Assembly: GCA_036245525.1 (NCBI GenBank)
Contig: BTPG01000001.1
Coordinates: forward strand, 224,654,545-224,718,544
Direction: 5' to 3'
DNA: 64,000 nt
Source of the DNA: Semisulcospira habei
Lineage: Eukaryota; Mollusca; Gastropoda; Semisulcospiridae
Below the pieces are notes generated by a model, which had not been told where the DNA came from, ran no database searches, and saw only the letters and a program-made list of their open reading frames with translations. The first letter of the stretch is position 1. Each line of letters starts with the position of its first letter. Position numbers and translations under genes: made by a program. This document shows positions 21,469 through 32,949 of this stretch, piece by piece.

Positions 21469-22094
21469 TTACTTGCTTGTAAGTTCTCGAACTTTTTTCA
21501 TAGTTTCTTCTACGCCTATCTTTTTTCCTTGTTCTAAAAAAGATTTCTTTAGCTCTTCAACATTTACAGCCTGACTACGCATCTTATTCTGTATTTCAGA
21601 TTTTTGTTGTTTATAGTTAGCCAAATCATCCTGGACTCGCTTAAATTCTTCGTCATCAATTTCATTATTTTCCAAAGCCTTACTAATAATAAGTTTTATA
21701 CTCGTCAGCTTAGCTGCTGCGAGCGTACTTAATGCTTCATGCTTCTGCAACTTCATATAAAATCTTTTGTTAATGGCTTCCATACCAAAGCATGCTAGAC
21801 TTGTGACAAGACCAATACCTTCAACAGCAATTCCTATAACACTTCCCACCCCCGTTGCAAAAAGAGTTATACCTCCTACAGATAATCCGGCTGAAACCAC
21901 CCCATGGCCATTGATGTGTTGTGTACAGAATTGAAAACCGTATTGTAACGGCGTTTACACCTCGAGTATTTTGCTTGTTCTTCTTCCAAATACTTCAACG
22001 CTTCTGTAATATTCATTAAACGAAATGAATCTGCCTTTAATGTTTTATCACGCTCAATAGGCTCAGGTGGTATTTGTGGATACAAGTTCACCAT
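21469..22094 (-). pseudogene. Polinton glycine-rich membrane/coiled-coil protein split by a frameshift
   Basis: There are two overlapping frames. 21876-22094 gives an N-terminal part with an EALKYLEEEQAKYSR helix. 21469-21900 starts with a hydrophobic Gly-rich segment (VSAGLSVGGITLFATGVGSV) and continues as a long charged helix. In other Polintons the same order is found in one protein. The switch point lies at the G run near 21896-21901, where one frame ends in unrelated residues. This is most simply a frameshift, though programmed shifting cannot be excluded from sequence alone. Confidence 0.66.
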
Positions 22095-22115
22095 TTTTTA
22101 TTTACAAATATTTTT

Positions 22116-23000
22116 TTAATCAGCAATTACATTTTGCAACTCTTCAAAATTATACAATTTGCTGGCATAATAAAATGCAACAAGATCAATGTGTTCAAGG
22201 TTTATGTAAGTTAGACGAACAAAAGTTGTTTTGTCAACCACCACCTTGACAGCTGGAATACTGCTCGAAACATTAATAACATCATTATTTTTTGTAATAG
22301 CAATAAAGACCTTTGATGATTCTGATACTGTTTCATCCCATGTAAGTTTAATTCCTTGTGCAATTTGAGCCTCTTTAGCAGTAGCAACAGATTTCATGAT
22401 AATTTCAAATACTATTGTCGCTTCTCTAGCCACGACTAAGCTTGCTGGCATAAACACAACAGAAGTATCTGATCTACCCTTTCTAGTTGTAAGAAGATAT
22501 CTTCGTTTCTCATAATTTTCAACTTTCAGTTTTTCTCTGTTATTGTTGTCTAGGGCAAAACTTGGAACAAGGCTTACAATAAGCGGCCCAGAATTAACAA
22601 CCTTCCTAAACACTAAGGCGCCTTCATCATCAGTGTATACATAAGGACTAATAAATTCAATCTTTATGTCCCAGTCAATTGTGGGTGGTGGTGCCGGTAC
22701 AGGTGAAACAACCCATTTAGTACCCACATGTATTAAGTTGTAGGGCACATTATTTACAAGATTAGGCGCAACAGGCACAGTAACATCACGTAGCTGACCA
22801 AGTTTAGGAATCTGTCTTTCACCATCTTTCATGTCAACAATTACTTTTCTCTTGTACATGCCATAGGAATCAAGTTCAAAACCATATATTTCTCCAATTT
22901 CTCCCTCTTTCTCAAAATCCTGTACGTCTGCCAAATCTTTCAACTCTGTTACTGGACACGCAACTGGTATGATTCTCGGCTTTGGACCAAGACCACTCAT
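22116..23000 (-). CDS. Polinton protein of unknown function, about 294 residues
   Basis: The likely start is the second Met (MSGLGPKPR at 22998-23000), preceded by ATAAAAATG. A start four codons upstream is possible. The protein is beta-rich by composition, with a PVPAPPPTIDW linker near 115. It sits directly downstream of the putative penton gene on the same strand, with about 20 bases between them. A structural role is plausible by position, but I see no diagnostic motif. The frame is intact. Confidence 0.6.
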   Translation of the reverse strand: MSGLGPKPRIIPVACPVTELKDLADVQDFEKEGEIGEIYGFELDSYGMYKRKVIVDMKDGERQIPKLGQLRDVTVPVAPNLVNNVPYNLIHVGTKWVVSPVPAPPPTIDWDIKIEFISPYVYTDDEGALVFRKVVNSGPLIVSLVPSFALDNNNREKLKVENYEKRRYLLTTRKGRSDTSVVFMPASLVVAREATIVFEIIMKSVATAKEAQIAQGIKLTWDETVSESSKVFIAITKNNDVINVSSSIPAVKVVVDKTTFVRLTYINLEHIDLVAFYYASKLYNFEELQNVIAD

Positions 23001-23020
23001 TTTTATAAACAAAAATAAAA

Positions 23021-23734
23021 TTATTTAATTTCCAAAACAACATAAAAATCATGCATTACAACTGGTTTACCATTCTGATTAGTTACAGATAAGCACAATG
23101 ATTCAAAGAAACTAGAACCTAATTTTTTAAACTGAGAATTAGGAAATCTAGCAACCACATTTTCACAATATGGGGCAGTTCCAGTTGGCAAGCATCTTAA
23201 CAAAGTTGAAGGCTTTCCATTGTGTACATTTTCAGTAGTGTTCAGTTCTTTCAAATGAACATTTAGCACTGTGTGTACTGACAAATGAACAGGATATCTG
23301 CCAGTTATTCTTGGTTTTTTTGGTGATAGTAGACTACCAACTGATTGTGACCAATCTTCATCTGGATGTGTTATTGTTTTAAAAAATCCAAGTAATAATA
23401 AAAGACTAATTGATAAAGAAAACTGACCACTTTTCGGAAAATCAATTGAAACAAGTAAATTAGCTGGGTTTAAAGTTGCTTTAATTTTAAATTCATTTTG
23501 AAGCCATTCAGCTAAAGTACAAAAGTCATAATATCCGGCTCGTAAAGTATCACCCTTCTCAATACCATCAAGAGTTCCACTTACAGAATAATTTTCATCA
23601 TCCGTTACATTAAACCACTTTACTGTGTAGAACATTTCATGGATAGCTACAGCCTTGCTACCATCACGATTATCAATCCCATTAGTTAACCACATTGGTT
23701 TGCTTGTGTCAATATTTGTTAAGGTTATAAACAT
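23021..23734 (-). CDS. Putative penton (minor capsid) protein of the Polinton
   Basis: About 237 residues from the ATG at 23732-23734, which has the ATAATAAAAATG leader. Features recalling Polinton penton single-jelly-roll proteins are a GYYDFCTLAEWLQ block, then SIDFPKSGQFSLSISLLLLLGF. A long strand PVHLSVHTVLNVHLKEL and a C-terminal SVTNQNGKPVVMHDFYVVLEI follow. It is divergent from the 408-residue gene at 23762, with only 27 bases between starts. The assignment rests on these patterns and on position near the major capsid gene, not on a profile search. Confidence 0.6.
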   Translation of the reverse strand: MFITLTNIDTSKPMWLTNGIDNRDGSKAVAIHEMFYTVKWFNVTDDENYSVSGTLDGIEKGDTLRAGYYDFCTLAEWLQNEFKIKATLNPANLLVSIDFPKSGQFSLSISLLLLLGFFKTITHPDEDWSQSVGSLLSPKKPRITGRYPVHLSVHTVLNVHLKELNTTENVHNGKPSTLLRCLPTGTAPYCENVVARFPNSQFKKLGSSFFESLCLSVTNQNGKPVVMHDFYVVLEIK

Positions 23735-23761
23735 TTTTATTATCACATAAAAAAAAAAAGG

Positions 23762-24988
23762 ATGGAATTTAAATCACCAACCATTACCACTACAAACGCA
23801 TTTCAATTCAATGTGAATGCCAAATATAATGTTGCACCTACTTATGAACAGAAAATAATTCAGTTAAATCAGCTTGATATTGCTGTGTCTGAACAAGATT
23901 TATTTCAAGTCAAAGTACCCAATCCGTTTGATCATTACCTAAACCCTCCAATAACAGACGATGCTACAGCAAGAAAGTGGTCTTCAAGTCCACTACAGAT
24001 GTTTCAAAACCAACTTAACTTTGCCATACTGTGTTCTACTACAGGCTGTGGTGTTTCATTTACAGACCATTTGAATCACTCAAACAAACTGATTAGGTCT
24101 GTGTATCGTTTCCATGTTTATTACCAGCTTAGACGTATACTGTCAGAACTGCATACACCACTACCAACTGAATCCAGTTTCAACAGGTTTAACAACCCCA
24201 TGGATATGAAAGCATTTGAACGCATCTGTAATGAATTTAACATAAGCACTAAGTATGACTTTACACAAAAACTTGATGATCACAAAGGCATGGGAACACT
24301 GTATTATGCTTTGAGTCATAGACAATACCCTCAAGATTACTGGCCTCCCTACACTTCATTCTCATCAAAATCACAAGTCTGGTTAGGTTCAATAGAACAG
24401 AAACAATCTAACGCATGGTCAACATTTGTCTTGGACAGGAGTGACGGATTTACTCAAGCAGGAGTCGAGCGCGTAAATGAGTCTATCAGAACATATGTCT
24501 GGTGTATATTAGGTGCACAATCATTAACAAAATCTAATATTCTGAATGGAAGTGGTAAATTTGAAACACAAAAACAGTTTCTCGCTAATCTTGAAGATTC
24601 AGTAAATTCATCAGTTGATCTCCCATCAAGCATACAGCGTTACCAAGATGTACTCAGATATGCCAGATCAAAAGTTGACTTTGTAGTTGGCACTGGGTTA
24701 TACATGTTACCATCTGACCTTCAACTCCAAATGGGTACAATAACAAATTATAATAATGAAATCATTGTTGCTGGGAGTGATCAAAAACTAGGTCTCAATA
24801 AATCTGTAAATTTAGGAGGAACAACTGTGCACGTACAGTTGAAAAAAACATTACAAGTGATTACTTCCCTTGCTCCAACAGCTATACAACCAGTACAGTC
24901 AACCCCTGACACACATGAATCCGAGAGAACTGCATTGGTAATTGGCCTTACTGGAGTAGGAATATTACTTCTTTACCTGTTTCATTAA
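23762..24988 (+). CDS. Polinton conserved protein with C-terminal membrane anchor
   Basis: 408 residues, intact. Recognisable Polinton-type blocks are FAILCSTTGCGVSF (about 87-100), SVYRFHVYYQLRRIL, the FNRFNNPMD segment, VLDRSDGFTQAGVERVNESIRTY, and QDVLRYARSKVDFVVGTGLYMLPSDL. A C-terminal membrane helix (about 390-406) ends the protein. Function is unknown to me; the anchor suggests a virion-membrane or host-membrane role (inference). It converges on the 408-codon minus-strand membrane gene, overlapping it by 24 bases. Confidence 0.72.
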   Translation: MEFKSPTITTTNAFQFNVNAKYNVAPTYEQKIIQLNQLDIAVSEQDLFQVKVPNPFDHYLNPPITDDATARKWSSSPLQMFQNQLNFAILCSTTGCGVSFTDHLNHSNKLIRSVYRFHVYYQLRRILSELHTPLPTESSFNRFNNPMDMKAFERICNEFNISTKYDFTQKLDDHKGMGTLYYALSHRQYPQDYWPPYTSFSSKSQVWLGSIEQKQSNAWSTFVLDRSDGFTQAGVERVNESIRTYVWCILGAQSLTKSNILNGSGKFETQKQFLANLEDSVNSSVDLPSSIQRYQDVLRYARSKVDFVVGTGLYMLPSDLQLQMGTITNYNNEIIVAGSDQKLGLNKSVNLGGTTVHVQLKKTLQVITSLAPTAIQPVQSTPDTHESERTALVIGLTGVGILLLYLFH

Positions 24989-26188
24989 ATAACCTATCAT
25001 TAACCCTCCTACTGTCACCAAAAAGATCCAAACATGCTCCGCCATAAACCCTACTGCCTTTGCCGCTGTACTAATCAACCAATTGACAACCGTGCCTAAA
25101 ATGCCAGGTAACGAGTCTACTGCTTTCAGAGCCAATTTCTTAAGCAAGTCTGATATGTGTGACAACTGTTTTTTTACCCATGACTGTAAATCTTTTGGAT
25201 CTGTGGGGACTGGGGTTGGTGGTGCTGGAGGTGGAGAACCACCACCCGTTACAGCCAACACAACTGTACTGATAATAAACCCCAGAGCTGTAATTAAACT
25301 GGCAATTGTGATACCCTGTTCTCTGAAAAGTGTTTTAAGTCTCTCAGCCAGAGTAGTGTCTTCGTGAAGTATTTTCTGAATAGTTTCTCTAATCCTGTTG
25401 ACCTGTGATTTCAGTTTTTCCCTTCCAATACTAATCGCTTCTAACCGTCCTGATCTTTCTATCTGCAAATCATTTAATCTGTGTTGGATTCTTTCTTTCA
25501 TTTCTGTGTCAAGATTCCCATTGTCTGCGGTAGCCAGTTTCTCTTTCTCACGTTCTATGTGTTTATCAAGCTCTCCCAGTTTGGCAAGATTATTAACCAT
25601 CTCACCTCTTATTGTCTGCAGTGATTTATCCAACCCTATAATCTCCCGCATTGACAAAGGTGGATCATCTATTGTTTTCAAAGCGTCATTTATTTGTCCT
25701 TCAGTAAATGAGGTTTCTTGTATCACTGTGTTTGCTATTTCTGGTAGGCTTGTTATTGGTGCCATTTCAATTTCTTGCCCTGTTGGTAACTTTGTTTGCG
25801 TGTCTTGAAGCACACTAACCAGTCTTGGCGTGACAGGAGACCCACCAATACCAAGTTGACGCAAGGCACTAACACCACCTTCATTTTTTATTGTACTTAA
25901 AGCCCTAAACCTACTAGGGTCTTTTTTGTTAGTCAATAGTACTTTTCCTTTGTCAACAGTATTTAAATATAAATGACCCTTGACATCAAGTTCAAACTGG
26001 TTAGGGTCTATGTTGTCTGGGCGATTACCAACATGATCATAAAATGAGTTCACTTTGGTTTCTAAAAGTTCATGACGTAAACTGTAAATATTTCTTGTAC
26101 CAGTCATATCTGCCATATCTGTTGTATTACCAAAATCATACATGTCATCCATTTCAAAATCTTCATGATTAAATCCTCCCGCGGCCAT
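24965..26188 (-). CDS. Large Polinton membrane protein with coiled coil
   Basis: About 407 residues from MAAGGFNHEDF (ATG at 26186-26188). The open frame extends 25 codons further upstream without support. The layout is an acidic N-terminus, a long coiled coil (about 185-270, rich in Glu, Lys, Leu), then FREQGITIASLITALGFIISTVVLAVTGGG as a membrane segment. A Pro-rich linker, amphipathic helices and a last membrane segment near the C-terminus follow. The REQGITIAS...ITGGG signature recurs in invertebrate Polintons. It is divergent from the major capsid gene across 41 bases. Confidence 0.75.
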   Translation of the reverse strand: MAAGGFNHEDFEMDDMYDFGNTTDMADMTGTRNIYSLRHELLETKVNSFYDHVGNRPDNIDPNQFELDVKGHLYLNTVDKGKVLLTNKKDPSRFRALSTIKNEGGVSALRQLGIGGSPVTPRLVSVLQDTQTKLPTGQEIEMAPITSLPEIANTVIQETSFTEGQINDALKTIDDPPLSMREIIGLDKSLQTIRGEMVNNLAKLGELDKHIEREKEKLATADNGNLDTEMKERIQHRLNDLQIERSGRLEAISIGREKLKSQVNRIRETIQKILHEDTTLAERLKTLFREQGITIASLITALGFIISTVVLAVTGGGSPPPAPPTPVPTDPKDLQSWVKKQLSHISDLLKKLALKAVDSLPGILGTVVNWLISTAAKAVGFMAEHVWIFLVTVGGLMIGYLMKQVKK

Positions 26189-26229
26189 TGTTTTTATTAA
26201 TTTAATTTTTTTTATTGTGCATAATAAAA

Positions 26230-27690
26230 ATGACACAGTCCTACGGATCAAAGTTAGACCCACACAGAAAACTACGTGAACCTTTCGGTGTTAAAGCAGT
26301 TAGACAATCAATTGTCATCACAAACAATCCTAGTACTATAGACCAAAACCAGACTCTTACTGTCAAGTTTCCAAACCTAGGCCCCAGTGACGTTATTGTT
26401 CCTGGTACTGCTCGCCTTGCTTTTAATATTGAACTTTCATCGGACGCAGATGACAAAAGAACACTAGTTAACAATCTAGGTAGAGCAATTATTAAGAATA
26501 TTAAAGTTAAACTTGAAGGACAGGAAGTGTTTAGTCTTGACGATGCTGATGTGTTCTACTGCTACACGGATTTGTGGCTTACAAGAGAAGAACGAGAAGA
26601 TCGTATTTACCAAGGCATACAGTCAGATAGCATTATGAAAATTCGAATAAATGCCTCAGACAAAACAACCACAGAAGGCAAGGACGTTATTGTGGCCGAA
26701 ACATATGGAAATAGGTTTTGCATTCCACTCGAATTTGAAATCCTAACAGGACATTCGCCTTATTACCAAGGGGCACTAAATGACCGCCTGAGCTTCGAAC
26801 TAACCTTCAATGATTACTCCAAAGTTATCAAATCAACGGATCTCAATGCATCATATAAGATCTCTAACATTTCCTTGGAATATGAGATTGTCACGCATAC
26901 TGAACTAGCCAGACTCATTCAAAATCAGTACCAGTCAAAACTTCCAATTTATTATGATCGAGTGATTAGACACAGTTTATTACCCAAAGACAAGAGCGAC
27001 CAAATTTGGAGTATAAACCTAAACACGCCTGCTAGGTCACTAAAAGGCGTTCTTATGTTATTTGTTGAAGCAAAAAGTCCTTACCAAGGAGATTCAGAAA
27101 AATTTTACAATCCGAAAATTACACATTTATCCTGTACAATCGAAGGCCGACCTAATCAAATTTTTGCGTCTGGAATGATGGGATATCAGCACTATGATGA
27201 GATCACAAAGTATTTTGCTGGGGGAAGTTCAGTCCTCTCTGCGCCGTCTGGTGCTTGAGGCGACTAGTTGTCGTTTCCGTAGCAAGTTTCTTTTTACAGG
27301 GTGGAGTCGCTAGCCCCACGCCTAACCCTCCTCCTTTATCCTGACTTGGGACAGGCAGTTAAGCCCCCAAAGGGGCCTCCCTGGTGGAGTTTTGCTGGGG
27401 GAAGACTTAGAGAAAAATCAGCAAATATTGCGTGCAAAGATCTGCATCTGTATGACGTAAGAATCGGTGAATACCTGACAGACAAGTACGCACTGTGGCT
27501 AGATCTACGTTCTACGGACGACAATTTCCTTCATGGTTCTGGCCGTATTATCGAAAACGGTAGTGACGGAATCTCAATTCAAATACAGAAAAAAACAGAA
27601 AAATCTGAAGCAATCAATATATATTTGTATCTGATTTATGATGCGCAACTAAACATCTCTGAGAGCAGGCTAAGTAGTCACATATATTAA
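26230..27690 (+). pseudogene. MCP: Polinton major capsid protein (double jelly-roll), split by an insertion
   Basis: The start at 26230 follows ATAATAAAA. The first part (to 27227) has an N-terminal strand region, VKFPNLGPSDVIVPGT, and the DVFYCYTDLWLT and YGNRFCIPLEFEILTGHSPYY blocks typical of Polinton capsids. The C-terminal part resumes at 27405 in the same frame (KYALWLDLRSTDDNFLHGSGR, then IYLYLIYDAQLNISE). Between them is a 177-bp insert flanked by 15-bp direct repeats. It keeps the frame but brings in stops, the first at 27256-27258. The protein would form the hexameric capsid units. Confidence 0.88.
27213..27404. mobile_element. 177-bp insertion in the capsid gene with 15-bp direct repeats
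   Basis: TTTTGCTGGGGGAAG occurs at 27213-27227 and again at 27390-27404. The unique segment is GC-rich, unlike the AT-rich gene around it, and has no poly-A tail. A CCTAACCCTCCTCCTTTATC stretch near 27321 reminds me of 3' ends of molluscan non-LTR elements or SINEs; that link is from memory and uncertain. Confidence 0.75.
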
Positions 27691-27861
27691 AAGTATTCAC
27701 TTAGCTTGGTTTTAATCCTTCACAGCCCATTTTGAATACCGAAATCACTATAAAATCCGAACGTATTAGTAGGCACGTCACGCTTGTGCTGAAACACGGA
27801 CTAAACTGAAAATAAAAGGCGTCGTTTCACTGAGGTAACCGTTTCACTACCGATTTCAACA

Positions 27862-28480
27862 TTCCCAATTTTCTCCTCGAGTGATCTAAAACACTTGTAA
27901 ACATGATGGGGTGTACTAGTAACTTGAATCATTTAGGTCTATCACTGGGATTAGAGTTATTGGGTTTTGTCTTTCAATTTAAATGCATCACGCGACAGTG
28001 ACTACGCAATAGCTTAAGCATAAAGACCTATTGTTCAGAAATGTCACCCACTGGAGCGAAAACAGGAAACCGTTTCACAACCAATTTTCAAGCCCAACTT
28101 TCTGGTTATTAAAGAGATGCAATCTTGTAAACTCACATGACTACACAACAGCTGTCTCTACCTACAGGTTATGACGACAATAACTGCACCCAACAGGAAT
28201 CCGGTTTCATCATGCGACAGTCTTGAGCACAAAGGCCGATTGTTCAACAGCGCAATGTCCGTGTGCGTCGCAGCAGTCACGATGTGTGAAGTGAAAACTT
28301 TTCACAGATAAATTTTCCTCCACACAATTTTTCACGTTGGACGTTTCATTTACGAAATAACCTATATTAGAGATTTGTTCTATATTTTTGGTTTGCCCCA
28401 GAGTAAGAAAAATGACATAGTGGTTTAGTGACATACATTGAAGCGTTGACACAAAAAGGAATGCTAATTTGTTTTGTGTG

Positions 28481-28556
<76 letters not shown>

Positions 28557-28873
28557 ATTTGGACATAGAAGACTATTGTTTACAATGGTGGTATGAACAG
28601 GAAGTAGACACTATTTCTCAGGAAGGCCAACTCTGACAGCATTGAGTGGTGGGGTGTGGGGGTGTGTGTGTGTGGGGGGGTGGGTGGGTGGTGTGTATTT
28701 CTCGGGAAGATATTTTAACTAGCCTTTTGTTTCCAAGGGGTTGGGGGACCTGACTGGGCAGATAAATCTGTTAAATGAATTTGGTCAAGTGCGTTTGTTT
28801 ATTTACGGAAAGGATTAAATAAATCAATTGTTTCTTAAATGGGTGTCGTTGTAATCTCCTATATACTTTCTCT
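27862..28873 (-). repeat. Right terminal inverted repeat of the Polinton
   Basis: Reverse complement of 12720-13717. The match is near-identical from 28873 inward to about 28045. Further in it contains indels, and it ends around the shared ATTTTCTCCTCGAGTGAT block. Confidence 0.93.
28484..28554. repeat. (GA)n microsatellite inside the right TIR
   Basis: Counterpart of the left-TIR (TC)n tract; six bases shorter. Confidence 0.95.
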
Positions 28874-28881
28874 CACTGTAG
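28874..28881. repeat. Right target-site duplication of the Polinton (CACTGTAG)
   Basis: Identical to 12712-12719. Confidence 0.85.
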
Positions 28882-29251
28882 GCAGACCAGAAGAGTTCAT
28901 CTGTAGACTGGTTGTACACACAGTGTATGACGATGCACTAGTGACACAGTCAGTCAGGGGCACAGTAGGTAGGCCAGACAAGCTCACATGCAGACTGCGT
29001 GTATTCACGGTACTACAATTTACATAGTTGAACTGTGACACTGAGGACAGCCTGTGTGAGTTCACGTGTAGACTGAGTAGGTGCAAAGGTACGGCAGGTG
29101 CAGTCAAGCGTGACTGCCACTGAGCCAGTAGAGCAAAAAACAGAAAAAGCCAAAGCATTTTCCACTCTGGAGGAAATGGTCCACAAAAAAGATACCAAAA
29201 TGTAGCCCAGTTCATCATGAACATGAAGATGACATACTCCAAAAGGGGCAA
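28882..29251 (-). pseudogene. LINE ORF segment, upstream half, cut by the Polinton
   Basis: The minus-strand frame opens with a hydrophobic stretch (MLWLFLFFALLAQW) and then a Ser/Leu-rich segment with LHV.S..LS.V repeats. The frame position at the junction equals that of 12421-12711, so both are one interrupted reading frame. Identity as a CR1/L2-type LINE N-terminus rests on the basic RGGRRKQR block in the other half. Confidence 0.6.
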
Positions 29252-29330
29252 TCAATACAGCCACAATTACACACGAAACAATGGGAGAGAGGTTCACTCT
29301 GCCTGTAAGGCGTATGAACACTACTCACAA

Positions 29331-31349
<2,019 letters not shown>

Positions 31350-31350
<1 letters not shown>

Positions 31351-31584
31351 GTTTTGACTGACTTTTCTGAACCTACTGGAAAGAATAATCGCAAGAAGAA
31401 ACGTGGCTCTAGAGGCGGTGTACGGAACAGATTGAGAAGAAATGGATTTAGGCCCCCACTATCGTCCATCACTCTGTCAAAAGTCCGATCTCTTTATAAC
31501 AAGATGTACGAACTTAAAAAAAAAAAAAATTATCGAAATAGCCAATACAAAGTAACGTTTGTGTTCGAATCTAAATGGACATAA
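31350..31584 (+). pseudogene. LINE ORF2 N-terminal fragment
   Basis: A 76-residue frame contains NRKKKRGSRGGVRNRLRRNGFRPPLSSITLSKVRSLYNKMYELK, cited in parts: a basic RGGVRNRLRR block, then ITLSKVRSLYNKM. This is the junction of the basic linker and the first strand of the APE-like endonuclease in CR1/L2-like LINEs, where the conserved NxRSL is expected. It is cut off shortly after, so only this tip is present. Confidence 0.6.
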
Positions 31585-31866
31585 GTTACAAAATGGATAA
31601 TGGTTTAGCTGTCTTACAGTTACTGCTAAGTGGGAGAGTATGTGTGTGTGCTACTGCTTGTCTGCGTGATTGCCGCGTGTATCTGTTCTGTTCTTTTAGT
31701 GCATGTTAGTATTTTTGTTCATACACAGTAAAATATTTGGAGATGACATTCACTATTCAAAATATAATCATATTAGGGAGAACATCCAAACACAATACGA
31801 TTGATGCGGCCAAGCACACGCCTTTCCTTACAGGTTACATTTTTGTTACATGCTCCACTCATTGTA

Positions 31867-32530
31867 TTAAACATGTGTAATTTTCCGGACGAGCAAGTCC
31901 TGCTCGAACATCCATACTATATCTAGCTTCTTTCCGTATCTGTATTTACCAACACACATTTTGGTGACAAGTATAATATGGTTGATAACTTTCACGTCAC
32001 TATTCTGCACGTTATCCACATCAAAGCCAAATAACACATCTTTTGCAGTTAACTGAAGAGCGATAGAAGTTAGTCTTTGAATGTGTTCTGTTGTGCTTTC
32101 CCAGAGTTTTCGATTTTTATTACATGACCAAAAGAAATGTTCTATGTAATCTTTATAAATCACAAAAGTCACATTTTTCAGAAGTCTTAATGCTTATCTT
32201 ATGCAAAAGAATATTTGTAGGATAATATATATATTATGCAGTGTTTTCCAGCGTAGTAGTCGCAGCCTTGTTTCTTTTGTACATTTTTCCGCTAAGGACC
32301 ACTGTGCCTTTGACAGAGTAACACCACACTTTCTCTGCCAAAAGGACAAGGCTGTAGGTACCGCTGTATCTGCCGTTACCAGAGATAAGCGGATAGCACG
32401 GGGTGCATAACGCAAAGTCTCCATATAGTTGCGTGGTACAAAAAAATACGTCGGGCTCCACGCGAGCCATACGTGCCCTAAGGGCCGTACACAAAGCGTT
32501 ATATTCAAGGCAAGGGTTGTTTCCCGACTA
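31867..32530 (-). pseudogene. C-terminal fragment of an L1/Tx1-like LINE
   Basis: Two frames on the minus strand. 32194-32538 contains WSLAEKCTKETRLRLLRWKTLHNIY, and 31867-32172 contains YIEHFFWSCNKNRKLWE followed by a helical tail. The HFFWxC pattern after a CxxC-like region is the C-terminal finger of L1/Tx1 reverse transcriptases. A stretch between the two, including the first Cys pair, is damaged. It is a separate copy from the plus-strand element beginning near 32.9 kb. Confidence 0.65.
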
Positions 32531-32949
32531 TTTGACATATTTTAAGAAAAGATATATAAAGAACAAACTCTTACGCTTATACATAATTTAAGAATTGTTC
32601 CACAAACATTGGTTTTTAGGCTGAAGGGGAAAATCATCTTTCGGTGAAATGGTAGTCTTATTATCACACCATATTGTCAATACTTCCATCCAAAAACACT
32701 TTTAACCAACCTTAGACCCGCAAATTGCTTGGCCGCTACATTAGAATGAAAACATGCTTATACATTGCCTAGAGCAGCGTACATGTAACGCGGAATAATT
32801 TTCCATTTTTCATGTTTTTTGAGTGGCAATGACACAAATAGTAAAGGTGTTGCCATGCTGTTTAGTAACAATTTTGCTTATAAACTGCATGAAGTGTGTA
32901 GAAGTGATAACGGAATGTACATAGTAACATTGAAATAGCAGATAAACGG

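Larger units (their letters stand above)
12720..28873. mobile_element. Polinton/Maverick element, 16,154 bp
   Basis: The element is bounded by long terminal inverted repeats starting AGAGAG/AGAGAA...GTATATAGG and by an identical flanking direct repeat. It encodes the defining set: protein-primed DNA polymerase B, retroviral-type integrase, A32-like packaging ATPase and a double-jelly-roll major capsid protein. A putative penton and several Polinton-type membrane proteins are also present. Base composition is clearly more AT-rich than the GC-rich LINEs around it. The polymerase, integrase, major capsid and one small membrane gene are broken, so it is not autonomous as sequenced. No adenovirus-type cysteine protease was found. 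Confidence 0.96.

Noticed and set aside
12712..28881. Calling the whole 12.7-28.9 kb block a free virus genome
   Set aside because: It is flanked by a target duplication inside a LINE and carries an integrase and TIRs, so it is an integrated Polinton; virion formation is not shown.
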